Origin: Ferrovibrio sp. MS7
Lineage (GTDB): Bacteria > Pseudomonadota > Alphaproteobacteria > Ferrovibrionales > Ferrovibrionaceae
NCBI RefSeq assembly: GCF_038404985.1
Contig: NZ_JBBKBA010000001.1
Coordinates: 1,144,001 to 1,208,000 of the forward strand
DNA length: 64,000 nt
Direction of reading: 5' to 3'
Shown: piece after piece, positions 16,218-23,854 of the stretch
How the letters are laid out: every line of letters begins with the position of its first letter
Numbering within the stretch: the stretch's first letter is position 1
Position numbers and translations under genes: made by a program
The notes under the pieces: model-generated
Seen by the model: the letters and a program-made list of their open reading frames with translations, nothing else
The model's database searches: none
What the model was told of the DNA's origin: nothing

Positions 16218-17759
16218 GTGCATCAGGGCATTGTCAGCGGCAGGCAGAACCGCACCGACGCGGAAGTGGAAGCGCGGGTGCAGCGCATGGCCGGCGGCTT
16301 CAAGGCGCTGGGTATCGGACAGGGCGATTGCGTCGCCATCCTGATGCGCAACGACATTGCCTTCTTGGAAGTGACCTATGGCATCATGCGGCTGGGCGCC
16401 TATGCGGTGCCGGTCAACTGGCATTTCAAGCCCGAGGAAATCGCCTATGTGCTGCAGGATAGCGGCGCCAAGGCGTTGATCGGCCATGCCGACCTGCTGA
16501 ACAAGCTTCGCGCCCATGTGGCGCCCGATGTGTTGGCTGGCCGCCTGCTGCTCTCGGCGCCACCGCCGGAGGAAGTGGTTGCCGCCTATAAGCTGGCGCC
16601 GGCGGATTGCGCAGCACCCTCTGGTATTCTCGATCTTGAATCCTGGCTCACCACACAGCCGGTTTACGATGGCCCTAACCTGCCGGCGCCGCAGAGCATG
16701 ATCTATACGTCTGGCACCACTGGCGCGCCCAAGGGCGTGCGCCGCATGGCGCCGACGCCGGCCGAGGAAAAAGCCACCACCGCGATGCGGGCGCTGATCT
16801 ATGGCGTGAAGCCCGGCGTGCGCGCGCTGCTGCCGGGGCCGCTCTATCACTCGGCGCCCAATGCCTTCGCGGTACGCGCTGGCCGGCTCGGCGGCGTACT
16901 GGTGCTGCAATCGCGCTTCGACCCGGAGGAATTCCTGCGGCTGGTGCAGGACGAGCGCCTGGACACGGCGTTCATGGTCCCGACCATGTTCGTGCGGCTG
17001 CTCAAGCTGCCTGAAGAGACGCGGCACAAATACGATATCTCGTCGCTGAAATTCATCATCCATGCCGCCGCGCCCTGTCCGCCGGAAATGAAGACGGCGA
17101 TGATCCGCTGGTGGGGCCCGATCATCCATGAATTTTATGGCGGCACCGAAACCGGCCCGGTCAGCTTCGCCTTGCCCGAGGATGCACTGAAAAAGCCCGG
17201 CACCGTGGGCCGCGCTTCGCCGGGGGCGGAAATCCGCATTGTCGATGACCAGCTTAATGCCCTGCCGACCGGCAGCATCGGCGAAATCTATGCCCGCATC
17301 GAGGGCTATCCCGATTTCACCTACCACAACAAGCCGGAAAAGCGCGCTGAGGTCGATCTCGATGGCCTCGTCACCTGCGGCGATGTCGGCTACCTGGATG
17401 AAGATGGCTATCTGTTCATCTGCGACCGCAAGCGCGACATGGTGATTTCCGGCGGCGTGAATATCTATCCGGCCGAGATCGAGGCGGTGCTGGTTGGCCT
17501 TGAGGGGGTGCAGGATTGCGCCGTGTTCGGTATCCCGGACACGGAATTCGGCGAAAGCCTGCTGGCGGTAGTGGAGCCGCGTCCGGGCGTGACGCTGGAT
17601 ATCACCGCGCTGCGCCAGGAATTGGCGAAGCATCTGGCGGATTACAAGGTGCCGCGCCGCATCGAGATCGGCGCCAACCTGCCGCGCGAGGATTCCGGCA
17701 AGATCTTTAAGCGCCGCCTCCGCGATCCCTATTGGGAAGCGGCCGGCCGGAAGATTTGA
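16218..17759 (+). CDS. AMP-forming acyl-CoA synthetase 2 (ANL superfamily)
   Basis: 513 aa from a GTG with GGGAG upstream. Motifs are IYTSGTTGAPKGVRR (P-loop), EFYGGTETGPVSF, GDVGYLDEDGYLFICDRKRDMVISGGVNIYPAEIE and the C-terminal LPREDSGKIFKRRLRD with the catalytic Lys. The N-terminus begins within the first adenylation helix (VEARVQRMAGGFKALGIGQGD) and lacks the usual 20-30 residues before it, a short form also seen in some bile-acid and steroid-type CoA ligases. It is co-directional with synthetase 1 and almost certainly in the same operon. It is followed by a dispersed palindrome and a strong bidirectional terminator. Confidence 0.87.
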   Translation: MHQGIVSGRQNRTDAEVEARVQRMAGGFKALGIGQGDCVAILMRNDIAFLEVTYGIMRLGAYAVPVNWHFKPEEIAYVLQDSGAKALIGHADLLNKLRAHVAPDVLAGRLLLSAPPPEEVVAAYKLAPADCAAPSGILDLESWLTTQPVYDGPNLPAPQSMIYTSGTTGAPKGVRRMAPTPAEEKATTAMRALIYGVKPGVRALLPGPLYHSAPNAFAVRAGRLGGVLVLQSRFDPEEFLRLVQDERLDTAFMVPTMFVRLLKLPEETRHKYDISSLKFIIHAAAPCPPEMKTAMIRWWGPIIHEFYGGTETGPVSFALPEDALKKPGTVGRASPGAEIRIVDDQLNALPTGSIGEIYARIEGYPDFTYHNKPEKRAEVDLDGLVTCGDVGYLDEDGYLFICDRKRDMVISGGVNIYPAEIEAVLVGLEGVQDCAVFGIPDTEFGESLLAVVEPRPGVTLDITALRQELAKHLADYKVPRRIEIGANLPREDSGKIFKRRLRDPYWEAAGRKI

Positions 17760-17775
17760 GCGTTGTTACAAGCCT

Positions 17776-17849
17776 CGTCATGCCCGGGCTTGACCCGGGC
17801 ATCTCGCTCCGGTTGGCCTGAGATCGCCGGGTCAAGCCCGGCGATGACG
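17776..17849. repeat. Dispersed intergenic palindrome, copy 2
   Basis: 74-bp element opening with CGTCATGCCCGGGCTTGAC and closing with GTCAAGCCCGGCGATGACG. The left arm resembles copy 1 and the right arm resembles copy 3, so the two arms now mispair at a few positions. It lies between two convergent operons, right before a terminator. Confidence 0.8.
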
Positions 17850-17859
17850 TCTAGATAAA

Positions 17860-17887
17860 AAAAGCCCGGGGCATGCCCCGGGCTTTT
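17860..17887. terminator. Bidirectional rho-independent terminator
   Basis: Perfect 28-bp palindrome: AAAAGCCCGGGGCA and its complement, with A-run on the left and T-run on the right. It sits between the convergent acyl-CoA synthetase 2 and thiolase genes and would stop transcription from both sides. Confidence 0.85.
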
Positions 17888-17908
17888 AGCGTCGTGTTAT
17901 CCGCTCAT

Positions 17909-19114
17909 TCAGCCGTCGTAGCGGCCGACAATCGAGATCGAGCAGACATTCTGGTGCGGGAAGCCGCCCAGGTTATGCGTCAGGCCGAGGCGCGGCACCT
18001 GCTTGCGCTGGCGTTCGCCGGCGCGGCCCAGCATCTGCAGATACATCTCGTAGATCATGCGCAGGCCCGAGGCGCCGATCGGGTGGCCGAAGCATTTCAG
18101 GCCGCCATCGATCTGGCAGGGGATGCTGCCATCAGCGTCATAGAAGCCGTCCAGCACGTCGCGGATGGCAGTGCCTTCCGCCGAGATATGAAGGTCTTCC
18201 ATGGTCACCAACTCGGTGATCGAGAAGCAGTCATGCACCTCGATCAGGCTGATCTCGTCGCGCGGCTTCTCGATGCCGGCTTCCTGGTAGGCGCGCTTGG
18301 CGGCGATGCGGGTGGTGGCGAAATAGCTGCCATCCCAGGAATTATGCTGCGCTTCCTGGCCGTTGGAGACCGAAAGCTGCAGCGCCTTCACGGTGATCAG
18401 GTCGGTCTTGCCCAAGCTGCGGGCGATTTCCGGCGTGGTGACGATGGCGCAGGCGGCGCCGTCCGACACGCCGCAGCAATCGAACAGGCCGAGCGGCTCG
18501 GCGATCATGGGCGCGTTGAGCACGGTATCCAGCGTGATCTTGTTGCGCAGATGCGCCTTCGGATTCTTGGCGCCGTTGTCGTGGCTCTTGACCGAGATAT
18601 GCGCCATGGCGCGCTTCAGATCTTCGGGCGAGGAGCCATGCTTGGCGCGGTAGGCGGCGGCGAGTTGGGCGAAGCTGCCGGGCGCCGAGAGATTCGGCCA
18701 GGTCTGGTTGTTCAGTGTGCCACGGGTGCGCTGCGGCAGACCGCCATAGCCGGTATCCTTCAGCTTCTCGACACCGAGCGCGAGCGCGATATCGGCGGCG
18801 CCCGAGGCGACAGCATAGACCGCGCCGCGGAAAGCTTCGGTGCCAGAGGCGCAGAAGTTTTCCACCCGCGTCACCGGGATGAAGGGCAGGCGCAGGCCAA
18901 CAGCCAGCGGCACGGCGGACTTGCCGACATGCTGTTCCTCGATAGCGGTGCCGAGCCAGGCGGCATCGATCTGCTTGGTCTCGATGCCGGAATCCTGCAA
19001 AGCCTCGGCATAGGCCTCGACCATCAGGTCATGTGCCTCCATGTCCCAGCGCTCGCCGAACTTCGAGCAACCCATACCCAGAATGGCGACCTTGTCGCGA
19101 ATACCCTTCGGCAT
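17909..19114 (-). CDS. Thiolase-family protein, SCP2/acetyl-CoA acetyltransferase type
   Basis: 401 aa. The nucleophilic cysteine is Cys88 in RVENFCASGTEAFRGAVYAVASG. The C-terminal half has EVHDCFSITELVTMEDL and GGLKCFGHPIGASGLRMIYEMYLQML, the His- and GHP-G-G loops of the SCP2-type thiolases. Such proteins cleave 3-oxoacyl-CoA, or act as retro-aldolases when paired with a DUF35 partner, as in steroid side-chain degradation (Ltp2/ChsH2 systems). Here its start lies two bases after the stop of an HMG-CoA-synthase-like/DUF35 fusion, so a complex of the two is likely (inference). It is the last gene of an SDR, fusion, thiolase operon ending at a strong terminator. Confidence 0.88.
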   Translation of the reverse strand: MPKGIRDKVAILGMGCSKFGERWDMEAHDLMVEAYAEALQDSGIETKQIDAAWLGTAIEEQHVGKSAVPLAVGLRLPFIPVTRVENFCASGTEAFRGAVYAVASGAADIALALGVEKLKDTGYGGLPQRTRGTLNNQTWPNLSAPGSFAQLAAAYRAKHGSSPEDLKRAMAHISVKSHDNGAKNPKAHLRNKITLDTVLNAPMIAEPLGLFDCCGVSDGAACAIVTTPEIARSLGKTDLITVKALQLSVSNGQEAQHNSWDGSYFATTRIAAKRAYQEAGIEKPRDEISLIEVHDCFSITELVTMEDLHISAEGTAIRDVLDGFYDADGSIPCQIDGGLKCFGHPIGASGLRMIYEMYLQMLGRAGERQRKQVPRLGLTHNLGGFPHQNVCSISIVGRYDG

Positions 19115-19116
19115 GA

Positions 19117-20568
19117 TTAACTCCCCTGCGCTGCTGCGGTGGGTGCAGCTTTCCAGAAATAGCGGCGGAAGCCGCGTTGCTGATCGATATCCTTGATGCG
19201 GAACATCATCTGCATCGACTGGCCGACGGCAAGCGCGTTGGCATCGATGTCGGTGAAATCCATCATCCAGCGGCCGCCTTCATCGAACTGGATCATGCCG
19301 TAGCAGGCTGGCGGATCCGGCGAGTAGGTGAGGCGGTCGGCGGTATAGGAGTTGATGCGGCCGATCTTGTCGGCGAAGGCATGTGGCTGCTGGCTGTCGA
19401 TGGCGTTGCAATTCGGATTGACGCAGATGCGGCTGATCGGGAATTGCAGCGTGCCGCAGCGTTTGCATTCGCCGCCCATGAAGCTGGTCAGCGCGGCGCG
19501 GTTGCGCCACAGCGAAGAGAGCGGCGTTTCCTTATCCACCTCGGCACGCTTGCCGCGATCCAGTTCCATATTGTCGTTGAAGGCGAGGAACTTGGTGTAG
19601 TTGGTCTCCGGCTGGCGGCGGGCCAGATGGCCCTTCACGCCGAGTCGCGCCGGCAGCTTGGGCAGCGCCGGCGTCACCTGGAACAGCAACGCATCGGCGC
19701 CCTGGCCGAAGCCCACCACCAGGATCAGGTCGCCGGGCTTGGCCTCCTCGAAGGCGGCTGCCAGCATCAGCAAAGGATGCGCCGTGCCGGTTTCGCCGCA
19801 CACGCTATGCAAATTGTCGCGCACGGCGGCATCGGCAATGCCGGCCGCCTTGGCCATGGCATTGGCGAGTTTCGGCAGCACGGCCGGCATGCAGAAATGC
19901 GTCACCTCGGCGGCAGACTTGCCGGCCTGCTCCAGGCAGCGCTTGATCACCGGCGGCACGATCCGGGCATAGCCGGCATCGCGGATCCAGCGTTCTTCCC
20001 AGCCGTAATCGCCGTCCGAATCGGCGCTGCGGAAGTGATCGACGAAATCCGCCGAGCGGGTGGCGGCGCCGAGCAGCAGGGCGATGGGGTCGCCCTCGCC
20101 GATCAGCAGAGCGGCGGCGCCGTCGCCAGACGACATCTCCACCGGGCCGGCCGGCTTGGCTTCGCGCTTCTCGGCGCCGACGATCAGCACGTCCTCGCGG
20201 CCCTGCAAAGCTTGCAGCAAGGCCGTGGTGGCGGCGCGCTGGGTGCCGGAGACATCCTGCGAGCCGATTTCCTCGCCCAGATTCAGTGCCTCGGCGACCA
20301 GGCTGGCATTGAGGCGGTCGAGGAAGGGAAAGGTGGTGGAGGCGAAGCGCAGTGACTTCACGCTGGCACGGCTGCGGCCCTTCAGGGCGTCGCGGCCGGC
20401 TTCCACCGCCATGGTCACCGGGTCTTCATCCCAGTTGCAGATGGCGCGCTCGCCCTTGGCCTGGGATTTCAGTGCCGGATTGAACCAGCTATTGGCATCG
20501 GCGATGGATTTCCGCGCCAGCCGCAGCCGGGGGATATAGGCGCCGAAACTGAGAATACCGTAACTCAT
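19117..20568 (-). CDS. HMG-CoA-synthase-like protein fused to a DUF35 zinc-ribbon/OB-fold domain
   Basis: 483 aa. Residues 1 to about 300 have the 3-hydroxy-3-methylglutaryl-CoA synthase/KAS III fold (SYGILSFGAYIPRLRL at the start, then SSGDGAAALLIGEGDPIA). Residues 350-475 are a DUF35 module: a zinc ribbon with Cys368, Cys371, Cys382 and Cys387, then the OB fold (RINSYTADRLTYSPDPPACYGMIQFDEGGRWMMDFTD). By eye, the catalytic Cys, His and Asn of the family align with Gln110, Cys226 and Glu259, so ordinary Claisen condensation looks impossible. In archaea DUF35 ties thiolase to HMG-CoA synthase; here the synthase and DUF35 parts are fused and a thiolase follows. A scaffold or an altered CoA enzyme is plausible. 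Function is not established. Confidence 0.8.
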   Translation of the reverse strand: MSYGILSFGAYIPRLRLARKSIADANSWFNPALKSQAKGERAICNWDEDPVTMAVEAGRDALKGRSRASVKSLRFASTTFPFLDRLNASLVAEALNLGEEIGSQDVSGTQRAATTALLQALQGREDVLIVGAEKREAKPAGPVEMSSGDGAAALLIGEGDPIALLLGAATRSADFVDHFRSADSDGDYGWEERWIRDAGYARIVPPVIKRCLEQAGKSAAEVTHFCMPAVLPKLANAMAKAAGIADAAVRDNLHSVCGETGTAHPLLMLAAAFEEAKPGDLILVVGFGQGADALLFQVTPALPKLPARLGVKGHLARRQPETNYTKFLAFNDNMELDRGKRAEVDKETPLSSLWRNRAALTSFMGGECKRCGTLQFPISRICVNPNCNAIDSQQPHAFADKIGRINSYTADRLTYSPDPPACYGMIQFDEGGRWMMDFTDIDANALAVGQSMQMMFRIKDIDQQRGFRRYFWKAAPTAAAQGS

Positions 20569-20585
20569 TGCTGCTTATCTCCGAA

Positions 20586-21506
20586 TCAGATCGGGTCCCA
20601 GGAGAAGATGTCGGCGGAACGGTCCAGCGGATAGAACGAGCTTTTCAGCGCCGGAATGCCGTGGTCGCGCAGGCTGTCGCAAGTCCAGCCTTCGCTGCGG
20701 TGGATCGAGCGGATGGGCCGCGACTGGCTCATCAGGAAAATCTCGTTCATGCGCACGGAGAAGATCTGGCCAGTCACGTCCTTGGCGCCGTCACCCAGCA
20801 GGAACACGCTCAACGGCGCGATCTTTTCCGGGCCCATCGCCTTCATGCGGTCGACGCGCTTCTTCTCGGCTTCCGTGTTGGTCGGGATTTCGCCGATCAG
20901 GCGACTCCAGGCGAACGGCGACACGCAGTTGGAACGCACGTTGAAACGCTGCATGTCCAACGCGATCGACTTCGACAGGCCGACAATGCCGAGCTTGGCG
21001 GCGGCATAATTGGCTTGGCCGAAATTGCCCACCAGGCCCGAGGTGGAGGTGAAATGCACAAAGCTGCCGCTATTCTGCTCGCGGAACAGCCGTGCCGCCG
21101 CATGGGACATATAGAAGCTGCCCATGAGGTGCACTTTGATCACGATCTCGAAATCCGCCACGCTCATCTTGTGGAAGATCGAGTCGCGCAGGATGCCGGC
21201 ATTGTTCACCACGCCATCGAGGCGGCCATACTTGTCCAGCGCGGTCTTGATGATGTTGTTGGCGGTGGCCGGTTCGGCCACGCTGTCGAAATTGGCAATC
21301 GCCTCGCCGCCCTTGGCCTTGATCTCGTCCACCACCTGCTGCGCCGGTTCCTGGCTGGCGCCGCTGCCGTCACCGCCGCCGCCGAGATCGTTCACCACCA
21401 CGCGACCGCCTTCGGCCGCCGCCAGCAGCGCAATTTCGCGCCCGATGCCGCGCCCCGCGCCGGTGACAATTACCACCTTGCCGTCGAGGGCCCCGTTCCC
21501 GCTCAT
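20586..21506 (-). CDS. SDR, MFE-2-like (3R)-hydroxyacyl-CoA dehydrogenase
   Basis: 306 aa. Classical SDR features: cofactor loop GAGRGIGREIALLAAAEGG, NDLGGGGDGSG, which is characteristic of the peroxisomal multifunctional enzyme type 2 (17beta-HSD4) dehydrogenase domain, NNAGILRD, and the Ser-Tyr-Lys active site in TSTSGLVGNFGQANYAAAKLG. It probably oxidises a (3R)-3-hydroxyacyl-CoA with NAD. The C-terminal 60 residues extend past the SDR fold. It is the first gene of the operon running to the thiolase, and it is divergent from the acyl-CoA dehydrogenase with site B between. Its hydratase partner would be the MaoC protein at 22848. Confidence 0.85.
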   Translation of the reverse strand: MSGNGALDGKVVIVTGAGRGIGREIALLAAAEGGRVVVNDLGGGGDGSGASQEPAQQVVDEIKAKGGEAIANFDSVAEPATANNIIKTALDKYGRLDGVVNNAGILRDSIFHKMSVADFEIVIKVHLMGSFYMSHAAARLFREQNSGSFVHFTSTSGLVGNFGQANYAAAKLGIVGLSKSIALDMQRFNVRSNCVSPFAWSRLIGEIPTNTEAEKKRVDRMKAMGPEKIAPLSVFLLGDGAKDVTGQIFSVRMNEIFLMSQSRPIRSIHRSEGWTCDSLRDHGIPALKSSFYPLDRSADIFSWDPI

Positions 21507-21589
21507 CCCGTTTCCTCCAGGTTATGCTCAGTCTATCAGTCGTTAGATTTGCACCCTAGGGAGGTTCGAGTCAAGAATTACGAAATCCC

Positions 21590-21606
21590 ATTTCATTTGA
21601 CGAAAC
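21590..21606. promoter_or_regulatory. Shared 17-bp palindromic operator, site B
   Basis: ATTTCATTTGACGAAAC, centrally placed in the 159-base gap between the divergent SDR (start 21506) and acyl-CoA dehydrogenase (start 21666) genes. It has the same ATTTCA-N5-YGAAAY form as sites A, C and D. An adjoining CGAAATCCC could be an extra half-site. Confidence 0.75.
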
Positions 21607-21665
21607 GCTCGGGCCAAGGCAGAGTGGGGCCAGAAACGTTGAGGAAACCCCAAGGAGACCGCCCC

Positions 21666-22820
21666 ATGGCCGCCGCCGCAGCCCTGTCCGACCTGCCTGC
21701 CTATACCGAGGAGCATGAACTGTTCCGCAGCACCGTGCGCAAGTTCATTGCCGCCGAGGTGGCGCCGCATCATGCGCGCTGGGAGGAACAGGGCGTGGTG
21801 GACCGCAGTGTTTGGCAGAAAGCGGCGGAATACGGCCTGCTGCTGACCAATATCCCGACCGAGTATGGCGGCGGCGGCGCCGATTTCCTTACCAGTGCCA
21901 TCATGGTGGAGGAGATGGCGCGCGGCATCTTCTCCGGCCCCGGTTTCCGGCTGCATTCCGATATCGTCGCGCCCTATATCCTGCATCACGGCTCCGAGGC
22001 GCAGAAGCAGAAGTGGCTGCCGCGTATGGCCCGGGCGGAAACCATCACCGCTATCGCCATGACCGAGCCAGGCGCCGGCAGCGACCTGCAGGGCATCCGC
22101 ACCACCGCCGTGCGCGATGGCGACCATTTCATTATCAACGGCCAGAAGACCTTCATCACCAATGGTCAGCTCGCCGACCTGATCATTGTTGCCTGCAAGA
22201 CCGATGCGGCGGCCGGCGCCAAGGGCATCAGCCTGATCCTGGTGGAAGCCAGCACGCCGGGCTTCAGCCGTGGCCGCAACCTGGAAAAGGTCGGCATGAA
22301 GGCGCAGGACACCTCGGAATTGTTCTTCCAGGATGTGCGCGTGCCGGTGAGCAATGTGCTGGGCCAGGAAGGGCGCGGCTTCGCGCTGCTGATGACCGAA
22401 TTGCCGCAGGAACGCCTGCTGGTCGGTATCACCGCCGTCGGCGTCATGGAAGCAGCCTATGAGATGACGCTGAACTACACCCGCGAGCGCAAGGCTTTCG
22501 GCAAGCCGTTGGCGGATTTCCAGAACAGCCGCTTCCGCCTGGCGGAAGTGAAGACGGAAGTGCATGTAGCGCGCACCTTCCTCAACGACTGCGTCGCCAA
22601 GCATATGCGCGGCGAACTCGATGTGCCCACAGCCGCGATGTGCAAATGGTGGCTCTCGGAGTTGGAAAACCGTGTCGTCGATACCTGCGTGCAGCTCCAT
22701 GGCGGCTACGGCTATATGTGGGAATACCCCATTGCCCGCGCCTTCGCCGATGCCCGCGTGCACCGCATCTATGCCGGCTCGAACGAGATCATGCGCGAGA
22801 TCATCGGGCGGTCACTCTAA
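21666..22820 (+). CDS. Acyl-CoA dehydrogenase
   Basis: 384 aa. The start is the ATG preceded by AAGGAGACC; reading upstream would cross the promoter and is rejected. FAD/substrate signatures are AIAMTEPGAGSDLQGIRTTA and RKAFGKPLADFQNSRFRLAEVKTEV, then QLHGGYGYMWEYPIARAFADARVHRIYAGSNEIMREII. The catalytic base Glu is placed in the last motif (YAGSNEIMRE), as in most short- and medium-chain acyl-CoA dehydrogenases. It makes the 2-enoyl-CoA that the following MaoC hydratase would use. The 27-base gap to that gene indicates an operon; site B is in the promoter region. Confidence 0.92.
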   Translation: MAAAAALSDLPAYTEEHELFRSTVRKFIAAEVAPHHARWEEQGVVDRSVWQKAAEYGLLLTNIPTEYGGGGADFLTSAIMVEEMARGIFSGPGFRLHSDIVAPYILHHGSEAQKQKWLPRMARAETITAIAMTEPGAGSDLQGIRTTAVRDGDHFIINGQKTFITNGQLADLIIVACKTDAAAGAKGISLILVEASTPGFSRGRNLEKVGMKAQDTSELFFQDVRVPVSNVLGQEGRGFALLMTELPQERLLVGITAVGVMEAAYEMTLNYTRERKAFGKPLADFQNSRFRLAEVKTEVHVARTFLNDCVAKHMRGELDVPTAAMCKWWLSELENRVVDTCVQLHGGYGYMWEYPIARAFADARVHRIYAGSNEIMREIIGRSL

Positions 22821-22847
22821 GGCATCGGACATCGGGAGGGCGTCGCC

Positions 22848-23723
22848 ATGGCGATCGAGTATCAGAAGCTGAAAAATTGGAAATTCGCCGATCTGGAGCA
22901 CACCTACACCACCCGCGACACCATTCTCTATGCGCTGGGCCTTGGGTGTGGCGCCGATCCGATGGACCTCGACGACCTGCGCTATGTCTATGAGGAAGGC
23001 GATGGCCTGCTGGCATTGCCGAGCATGGCCGTCACGCTCGGCTATCCCGGTTTCTGGCTGAAAGACCCCAATACCGGCGTTGACTGGCGCATGGTGCTGC
23101 ATGGCGAGCAGGGCATCGTGCTACACAAGCCGCTGCCGGTGGCCGGCACGGTGATCGGCAAGAGCCGCGTCACCGAAATCGTCGACAAGGGGCCGGGCAA
23201 GGGCGCGCTGCTGTTCTCCGAGCGCGACGTGATCGACAAGCAGAGCGGTGACCTGCTCTGCACGCTCACCTCCACCACCTTCATTCGCGGCGAGGGTGGC
23301 TTCGGCGGCCCGGCCGGCCTGAATGGCGGCCCCGTTCCGGCGCCGCATCCGATCCCGGAACGCGCGCCGGATGAGACCGTGGATATTCCCACCCTGCCGC
23401 AGGCGGCGCTGATTTACCGGCTTTCTGGCGATTACAATCCGCTGCATGCCGATCCGCGCATCGCTCAAGCGGTCGGCTTCAAGATGCCGATCCTGCATGG
23501 CCTGTGCAGCTATGGCATCGCCACGCGTGCGCTGGTGCGCGCCTGCTGCGGCAACGAGCCGGCCAAGCTCAAGACCATGCAGCTCCGCTTCACCGCGCCG
23601 GTCTATCCGGGCGAAACCATCCGCACCGAAATCTGGCGCGAGGCCGAGGGCGTGTCGTTTCGCGCCCGCGTGATCGAGCGTGACCTGGTGGTGCTGAACA
23701 ACGGCAAGGCGACGTTCCTGTAG
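22848..23723 (+). CDS. Double-hotdog MaoC-family (R)-specific enoyl-CoA hydratase
   Basis: 291 aa, two hotdog halves as in eukaryotic hydratase 2 of MFE-2. The C-terminal half holds the hydratase-2 motif: YRLSGDYNPLHADPRIAQAVGF with the catalytic Asp and His, followed by PILHGLCSYG. The N-terminal half (EYQKLKNWKFADLEHTYTTRDTILYALGLGCG) is the degenerate half that binds the acyl chain in such enzymes, giving room for bulky substrates. It would hydrate the trans-2-enoyl-CoA to the (3R)-alcohol, which the SDR at 20586 could oxidise. Together these two reproduce a split MFE-2. Confidence 0.88.
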   Translation: MAIEYQKLKNWKFADLEHTYTTRDTILYALGLGCGADPMDLDDLRYVYEEGDGLLALPSMAVTLGYPGFWLKDPNTGVDWRMVLHGEQGIVLHKPLPVAGTVIGKSRVTEIVDKGPGKGALLFSERDVIDKQSGDLLCTLTSTTFIRGEGGFGGPAGLNGGPVPAPHPIPERAPDETVDIPTLPQAALIYRLSGDYNPLHADPRIAQAVGFKMPILHGLCSYGIATRALVRACCGNEPAKLKTMQLRFTAPVYPGETIRTEIWREAEGVSFRARVIERDLVVLNNGKATFL

Positions 23724-23744
23724 TCTCCAGCATATCGAAATGAA

Positions 23745-23761
23745 ATTTCACCTCGCGAAAT
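23745..23761. promoter_or_regulatory. Shared 17-bp palindromic operator, site C
   Basis: ATTTCACCTCGCGAAAT, 94 bases before the HAAT binding-protein gene and after the MaoC gene. It is the third member of the ATTTCA-N5-YGAAAY set. It also overlaps a second small palindrome, TGAAATTTCA, at 23741-23750. Confidence 0.75.
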
Positions 23762-23854
23762 AAGTTATTGTCGCCGCCTGTAACGGCTGTTATCGTTTCT
23801 TTCAGAGACCGCTGAAGCGGCCGCGCCCGATCAGGGCATACTGGGAGAGAAACG

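Noticed and set aside
17776-17849. Dispersed palindromes considered as insertion-sequence ends
   Set aside because: No transposase frame, target duplication or paired ends at IS-like distance are visible around any of the three copies.
20568-21665. Upstream extension of the acyl-CoA dehydrogenase frame to 20568
   Set aside because: It would overlap the divergent SDR gene and cross operator site B. The ATG at 21666 has a good ribosome site and gives the normal family length.
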